Made by a program: the position numbers and the translations under genes. From NCBI RefSeq assembly GCF_022201045.2, contig NC_068564.1, positions 29,665,001 through 29,729,000 on the forward strand: a DNA stretch of 64,000 nt, written 5' to 3'. Under the pieces are notes generated by a model. That model made no database searches. It saw nothing but the letters and a program-made list of their open reading frames with translations, and had not been told where the DNA came from. Each line of letters opens with the position of its first letter. Within the stretch, counting starts at the first letter, position 1. The DNA is from Citrus sinensis. Taxonomy: Eukaryota; Streptophyta; Magnoliopsida; Sapindales; Rutaceae. Below, in pieces: positions 57,491 to 64,000 of the stretch.

Positions 57491-60400
57491 ATGGCCACTC
57501 TAAAGCATTGCTCTCGAGCCATTCTTTTGTGCTTAATTCTTCAAACCCTTTTCAATCTGTCCCTTGCTTATCGCGTTTCACATGATGGAAGGGCGATCAC
57601 CATTGATGGTGAACGTAAAATTCTGCTCTCTGGTTCCATTCATTACCCTAGAAGTACCCCAGGAGTATGTGTATACGACTCTATGTATATTTTATTTGTT
57701 GAAATATTATTTCTTTTTGAATTTTTAATGCTAACATATAGACGGTATTTGGTTTGACAGATGTGGCCAGACTTGATTAAGAAAGCTAAGGAGGGTGGCT
57801 TGGATGCTATAGAGACATACGTCTTTTGGAATGCCCACGAACCATTACGTCGCCAGTATGATTTTACTGGCAATCTTGATCTTATAAGGTTCATTAAAAC
57901 TATTCAAGATCAAGGATTGTACGTCATTCTTCGCATTGGTCCCTATGTTTGTGCCGAATGGAACTATGGGTGAGTTCATTTCTCAAACAATTCATAATGA
58001 TTCTCTAACAAGAGCTAGCTGGCTAGGTTTTTGATTCAACGGATGCCATGCATAATAAAACTTACATGAAAACAAGCATATTTAATTTAAACCTCTTTTT
58101 TTTTTTTTTAATTTATTGAAGTCTTGAAATATTTTATATTTTCCATTGATCAGAGGATTCCCAGTTTGGCTGCACAACATGCCTGGTATCGAAGAGCTTC
58201 GCACCACAAATAAGGTGTTTATGGTAAGCATAAATAAGCGTAATGCTTTTTTTTTTCCCTTTCAGGAGATATCATTCTTGTGATTTATATTGGCAAGTTT
58301 CTAATCATTTTTTGTTTTTAATTTTTGTTAGAATGAAATGCAAAATTTCACAACTTTGATAGTGGACATGGCTAAGAAAGAGAAGCTTTTCGCATCTCAA
58401 GGAGGCCCTATTATTCTTGCTCAGGTTAATTTATTAATTGATCCCCTTGTTACAATTACATCTCCACACTTGAGTTAGCTACTCTATTATTCGAGATTTT
58501 GCTAATATTTCGTGTTGAATATATATTTATCCACAGATTGAGAATGAATATGGAAACGTGATGTCAGACTATGGAGATGCTGGAAAATCATATATTAATT
58601 GGTGCGCAAAAATGGCTACTTCTTTAGACATTGGAGTTCCATGGATCATGTGCCAAGAGAGTGATGCCCCTTCTCCAATGGTACTACTGCTTTTTTAATT
58701 ATTTATTATTTTAGTATTTCACCATTATATTTTTAACATTTGTATTTTATTATTTTTATTTTAATTTCCAAAAATTTTTATTCTCAGATCAATACATGCA
58801 ACGGTTTCTATTGTGATCAGTTCACACCAAATAATCCCAATAGTCCTAAAATGTGGACTGAAAATTGGACTGGCTGGTTAGTTAATTTAATAATTTTTTC
58901 TTAATTAATTCTTTTCGCATTAGTATTTCACATTAATTGAAAATTCATAATCGGAAAAAAAATAATTAATGTGCATATATATAGGTTCAAGAGTTGGGGA
59001 GGCAAAGACCCAAAAAGAACTGCTGAGGATCTTGCTTTTGCGGTTGCTCGATTTTTCCAATTTGGTGGCACATTCCAAAACTATTATATGGTCAGTTTTT
59101 ATATTTAATATTTGGATTAATTAAAAATTAGTTTGGTGATTAACTCTTAATTTTAAAAATTATGATATTCAGTACCATGGCGGTACCAATTTTGGTAGGA
59201 CATCCGGGGGTCCATATCTCACTACTTCCTATGACTATGATGCACCAATTGATGAATATGGTAATTAAAATTAACACCATCATTGCTTTTTCATGTTTTA
59301 TTATTTAATAAGTCCACAGTTTATAATTCATAAAATTAATTGTGACAGGACACTTGAATCAACCCAAATGGGGACACCTGAGGGAACTTCATAAACTCTT
59401 GAAATCAATGGAGAAGACTCTTACGTATGGAAACGTCACCAACACTGATTACGGAAACTCGGTCTCAGTAAGACTTATATATTAATTTACTTTATTTTTA
59501 CAATTTACATCACGAATTTCGGGATTTTATCGTTAAATATTTGCCTGTTAGGCCACCGTGTATGCAACTGAGGAAGGATCAAGCTGCTTTCTTGCTAACG
59601 AAAATCAGTCGGAGGATTCAACAATCACTTTCCAGGGAAGTTCTTACAATCTTCCTGCATGGTCTGTTAGTATCCTTCCGGACTGCAAAACCGAAGAATT
59701 CAACACTGCCAAGGTGAATACTCAGACAAATGTGAAGGTGAAGAGGCCGAACCAAGCTGGGAACGATCAAGCTTCTCTTCAATGGAAATGGAGGCCTGAG
59801 ATGATTAATGACTTCGTAGTTAGAGGAAAGGGTCACTTTGCTTTAAACACACTTATTGATCAAAAATCAACCAATGATGTTAGTGACTACCTCTGGTACA
59901 TGACGAAGTAAGTAATCAAATTACTTTATCTTCACTTGAAACAACATTCTCTCGTGTATTTAATGACTAAATATATTTTAATTGCATTGTTAACAGTACG
60001 GACCTTAAGGACGATGACCCAATCTTGAGTGGCAGTAGCAATATGACCCTCAGAATAAATAGCAGTGGTCAAGTGCTTCATGCTTATGTTAATGGAAATT
60101 ATGTTGGTAATGGACCCTGAATTCCTTCTTTTCTTCCCTTATATATTCGTAATGCAAATTTGATCATAACACTTGTTAAATATTCAGATTCACAATGGAC
60201 CAAATATGGAGCCTCTAATGATTTATTTGAGAGACCTGTCAAGTTAACTCGTGGGAAAAATCAAATTTCATTGCTCAGTGCAACAGTTGGCTTACAGGTA
60301 TTTATATAACAAATTATAGCAGCAATTTGCTTGTGTAGTCTCCTTGTTACGGTTAAAAAAAAAAAAAATGACCCGATTTCCTTTTGCAGAATTACGGAAG

Positions 60401-61323
60401 TAAATTTGACATGGTACCGAATGGAATTCCTGGCCCCGTTTTGCTGGTAGGAAGAGCGGGAGATGAGACTATAATAAAAGATTTATCATCTCACAAATGG
60501 ACATACAAAGTTGGGTTGTATGGATTAGATGATAAGAAATTTTACAATGCAAAGGCAGCTAATTCAGAACGAGGTTGGTCATCCAAAAATGTGCCATTAA
60601 ACAGGAGAATGACTTGGTACAAGACTACCTTCGAAGCTCCTCTTGAAAATGATCCCGTTGTACTAAATTTACAAGGAATGGGCAAAGGTTTTGCTTGGGT
60701 TAATGGCTATAACCTCGGCCGTTACTGGCCAACTTATCTTGCTGAAGAGGATGGTTGCAGCACGGAGGCTTGTGACTACCGCGGCCCTTACGGCAGCAAC
60801 AAGTGTGCCTACAATTGCGGCAACCCTTCTCAGATATGGTGAGGATTATCAAATGTTTGATAAATTTTTCATTTTCTGTTCAGTTTCGTGCTTCGAATTT
60901 TTTAACTCAGCGAATTCAATATTTGATGGTGATAGGTATCATGTTCCTCGATCCTGGATTAAAGATGGTGTGAACACATTGGTTCTGTTTGAAGAATTCG
61001 GTGGCAATCCATCGCAAATTAATTTCCAAACAGTCGTGGTGGGAACGGCATGTGGGCAAGCACATGAGAACAAGACAATGGAACTTACATGCCACGGTCG
61101 ACGAATCTCTGAAATTAAGTATGCCAGTTTTGGAGATCCACAAGGAGCTTGTGGGGCATTTAAGAAAGGAAGCTGTGAAGCTGAAATCGATGTGTTGCCC
61201 CTGATTGAGAAGCAATGTGTTGGCAAGAAGAGCTGTTCCATTGAAGCCTCTGAAACAAACCTTGGAGCTACAAGCTGTGCAGCAGGCACTGTCAAGAGGC
61301 TTGTCGTGGAAGCTCTTTGCTAG
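57491..61323 (+). CDS. GH35 beta-galactosidase with C-terminal SUEL lectin domain
   Basis: Fourteen exons: 57491-57664, 57761-57969, 58154-58223, 58332-58424, 58537-58680, 58788-58876, 58985-59090, 59173-59260, 59349-59467, 59552-59907, 59997-60106, 60188-60297, 60390-60838 and 60936-61323; 834 residues. A signal peptide ([16 protein letters not shown]) gives apoplastic export. The TIM barrel has [41 protein letters not shown], the acid/base Glu186 in QIENEYG and the nucleophile Glu255 in WTENWTGW. Then come YHGGTNFGR, beta-sandwich domains and a Cys-rich SUEL galactose-binding lectin domain (about 745-834, [17 protein letters not shown] to VVEALC). It removes terminal beta-galactose from wall polysaccharides or arabinogalactan proteins. 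Resemblance is to the BGAL7/BGAL15 group. Confidence 0.95.
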
Positions 61324-62580
61324 GAATATACAAGTGTTTCGTTTTTTTGGTAGATTAGGATCTAGGAGTCATTATTTTCAATTTGCAATAGATGAGAACA
61401 TTTTACTTATATTAATAAATTAGGCTATTTCTGTTTGATTAGTTGCTCTATTCATTTTTTTTTCAATCATCTTAATTAATTGAACTTTTCTTTTAGAAAT
61501 TTTTTTGTGCATTGGAATTTTTCAATTTGAGTTATTTGGCTACCACTCATGCTACTGATACTACCACTACAAATTATACTAATCAAAACACAAAGCACAG
61601 CTCATTAATTGTTCTCTCTGCAACGGCAAGTTCTGTTGTGCCTTGCCTTATAAATCCATCTTTACTGCACTGTTCAGATTGCTATTCTTCCTCCAAGACA
61701 AATTTGGCCCTTGCAGGCCAAATCTGAAACGTTTCTATTTGCGATTTAGTTTTTTAAAAATTAAAATAGAAATTTTTATGCCTGAGCCTTCTTACTTTGG
61801 TTGTTAGGGAAAAGTCCTGAGTGTTCTTGGAGCATTATTTCTTTTTTGTTCATTGTTTGCCATGTATATGCTTGAACCAATCATGATAATAAAACAAGTA
61901 ATGAACGACCATTTAACAATGCTCCAGAAGTACCATAATAGTTAATATCCTCAATTACTCTTTTTCAATTGTTGACCTTGAAATGTTTGACCCCTATAAA
62001 TTTTGCCCTCTTAGAAATTTTCAATTCTGGTTCTGTCCCTATTATACAAATTGCTGGTTAACAAAATATAAAATTACATGGTTGCATTTCAATTCCTCGT
62101 ATGAGTGAGGCAGAATGTTTCTTGATCCTTCAGATATTGTGGGAGCAGATATCGCCAAACATTGGCCCAAATTAACAGACAAAGTCATCTTTTGTCTATT
62201 TTAGAAGCCAAAAAAAAATTAGACAATATAATATGCTTAACACGTGCAAAATACGTGAAGGCTAATTTCCTAATGTTGGACCTATAAAATCATACTTACA
62301 AGCCACATGAAATTCAAGCTCGATTCACATTGAATGCTACTTGTTGCTAGAATTTAGTTTCGTTTTCCAACCGGGCAATTTGAAACATGAACTGCTAATT
62401 TTCATTCCTTGCCAACCCACGTTAAAATTTGCCATTTCAGTAATCATAGAATCTCAAAATTAAAAAAATTCTTTGCCCAAATAAAGATTTTTTTTTTCGA
62501 TAAACTCTGCATGATGTTTCCTGTATTTAGAAAATTTTAAAAAAGAGAGGATATTTTTCCAAATTTAGATTTTACTTGTC
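61324..62580. other. spacer between the two beta-galactosidase genes
   Basis: 1.3 kb holding the first gene's 3' UTR (an AATAAA-type signal at about 61409) and the second gene's promoter, which has a CACGTG at 62241-62246. The frame at 61512-61727 resembles no family. Confidence 0.5.
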
Positions 62581-62589
62581 TATATAAAG
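62581..62589 (+). promoter_or_regulatory. TATA box of the second beta-galactosidase gene
   Basis: TATATAAAG lies 86 bp before the ATG at 62667. Confidence 0.6.
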
Positions 62590-62666
62590 CATTATCTTGA
62601 GCACGAAAAGAGTAAGAATTTGATACATCATACATGCCCATTGTTTTTAACTAGTTAGTTCTTGAA

Positions 62667-64000
62667 ATGGCTTCTTCTGGGACCCAATTTGTCCTCGTTG
62701 CGAGTTTGGCTTTGTTGTGTTCGTGCTTAGCAATCAAGGTTGAATATGATGCAAATGCCATTATCATTGATGGGAAACGTAAAGTCATCATCGCTGGTTC
62801 AATCCATTACCCCCGCAGCACCCCTGAGGTATCTCCTATTAATTAATATTAATATATGTTTTTTCTTTCTTTCTTTTTTTTTTAACCCCTGCATGTGCTG
62901 ACTTCATTTGTAAATGTGATAAACAGATGTGGCCAGATTTGATTCGGAAGGCAAAGGAGGGAGGGGTTGATGCGATTGAAACATACATCTTCTGGGATGT
63001 CCATGAGCCTCAGCGTCGCAAGGTTTGAATCAAAATGTTCCTGTAATGCCAGTACCTTTCAGCTCAAGAAACCAGACTGCCTAAGCCTAATGATCTTTAT
63101 TGTGTCATTTGTTTTGCAACGGCTTAATTATTAGTATGATTTCTCTGGAAATCTGGACTTCGTGAAGTTCTTCAAGCTTGTCCAAGACGCTGGACTTTAT
63201 GCCATTATTCGGATTGGCCCGTACGTCTGTGCAGAATGGAATTATGGGTATGTTTTGTATAATTAATATATATCCAGAAATGATTGACGTAATTAATAAG
63301 TTCTGACACAAACATATTAACACACGTGATGCCTTTTTTGTATCAGAGGATTCCCAATGTGGCTGCACAATACTCCTGGGATCCAACTAAGAACAAACAA
63401 TGACATCTTCAAGGTTTCAATTTTATTTTTTCCGCAAACTTGTTAATGTTCTGTTTTCAGACAATGCTCATTAATTGTGTAGCAATCTTTTAATTCTTCA
63501 TACAGAATGAAATGCAAGTATTTACCACCAAGATTGTCAACATGTGCAAAGAAGCAAACCTATTTGCCTCACAGGGAGGTCCAATTATTTTGGCCCAGGT
63601 TTGTACACAGCCTCAAATGTGTTAATGCTACAATTGATGTTGTTCCCGGTATTAGTCTCATTAAGAGTTTGGAGTTTTTGGGTTCTGAACATTACAGATT
63701 GAGAATGAATATGGAAATATCATGGAAAAGTATGGAGATGCAGGGAAGAAATACATCAAATGGTGTGCAAATATGGCTGTGGCCCAAAATATTAGCGAAC
63801 CATGGATTATGTGCCAGCAAAGCGACGCTCCGGAGCCTATGGTTCTTTATTTCTGCGCCCAATTCAATCTAATTCTTGCTTTTTTAATTAATTATGGGGT
63901 TACCAAACTCAAAAGTTTCTATAATCTAATTTACAGATCAACACATGCAATGGGTTTTACTGTGATCAATTCACGCCAAACAATCCCAAGAGCCCTAAGA
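62667..64000 (+). CDS. GH35 beta-galactosidase, 5' part (tandem paralogue, cut by window end)
   Basis: Seven exons visible: 62667-62828, 62927-63022, 63135-63247, 63347-63413, 63506-63598, 63698-63841 and 63937 onward. The signal peptide ([16 protein letters not shown]) leads into [59 protein letters not shown], the acid/base Glu181 in QIENEYG, and [19 protein letters not shown]. The nucleophile exon lies beyond the window. Compared with the upstream gene it has one extra intron, after EPQRRK, which splits the other gene's exon 2. The two genes are head-to-tail duplicates diverged enough to differ in intron structure. Confidence 0.94.

Noticed and set aside
60691-60935. Alternative frame start [11 protein letters not shown] before the last beta-galactosidase exon
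   Set aside because: It is out of frame with exon 13; only the part from 60936 is the true exon 14.

Overview
The window is nuclear DNA from a flowering plant, very probably a woody rosid eudicot. The gene set and AT-rich intergenic style would fit Citrus or a relative, but that name is an impression, not a proof. Protein-coding genes are split by short GT-AG introns, spacers are rich in small inverted-repeat transposons, and products are plant-specific (LHCA6, JAZ, FLZ, GH35 with a lectin tail). Exon joins were worked out by hand from splice consensus, phase and family conservation.

Layout. 1-12.5 kb, all on the minus strand: the 5' part of a DUF985 cupin gene, a divergent but intact actin paralogue, COQ9 (mitochondrial ubiquinone synthesis), a pollen-receptor-kinase-like LRR pseudokinase (PRK3 type) and LHCA6 (photosystem I antenna that links PSI to the NDH complex). 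13.7-33 kb, plus strand: a membrane-anchored GH28 polygalacturonase-like gene with a 0.7 kb foldback element in its fourth intron, then a long repeat-rich spacer and a JAZ1/2-type jasmonate repressor. 33-41 kb is a gene-poor spacer with nested MITEs, a SINE-like insertion with two GC-rich hairpins and an unexplained 53-codon ORF. 41-44 kb holds a small two-helix membrane protein gene of unknown function and a broken partial copy of ribosomal protein S8. 44-49.5 kb is a 12-exon UBP1-type RNA-binding protein gene on the plus strand. 51.8-52.7 kb is an FCS-like zinc finger gene on the minus strand. 57.5-64 kb holds two tandem GH35 beta-galactosidase genes on the plus strand, the second cut by the window end.

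The order cupin - COQ9 - LHCA6 - GH28 - JAZ - FLZ matches what I remember of Arabidopsis chromosome 1 near At1g19130 to At1g19200. This is an old conserved block, into which the actin, kinase and UBP1 genes and many MITEs are interspersed here. The genes do not form a pathway. They share only location, apart from the two beta-galactosidases (cell-wall or glycan galactose trimming) and, loosely, the GH28 wall enzyme.

I found no viral, bacterial or defence-island type system. The most unusual items are the actin paralogue with an altered D-loop and no His at the methyl-His site, two GC-AG introns, the paired hairpins at 34.8 kb, and well-marked transposon insertions with target duplications.
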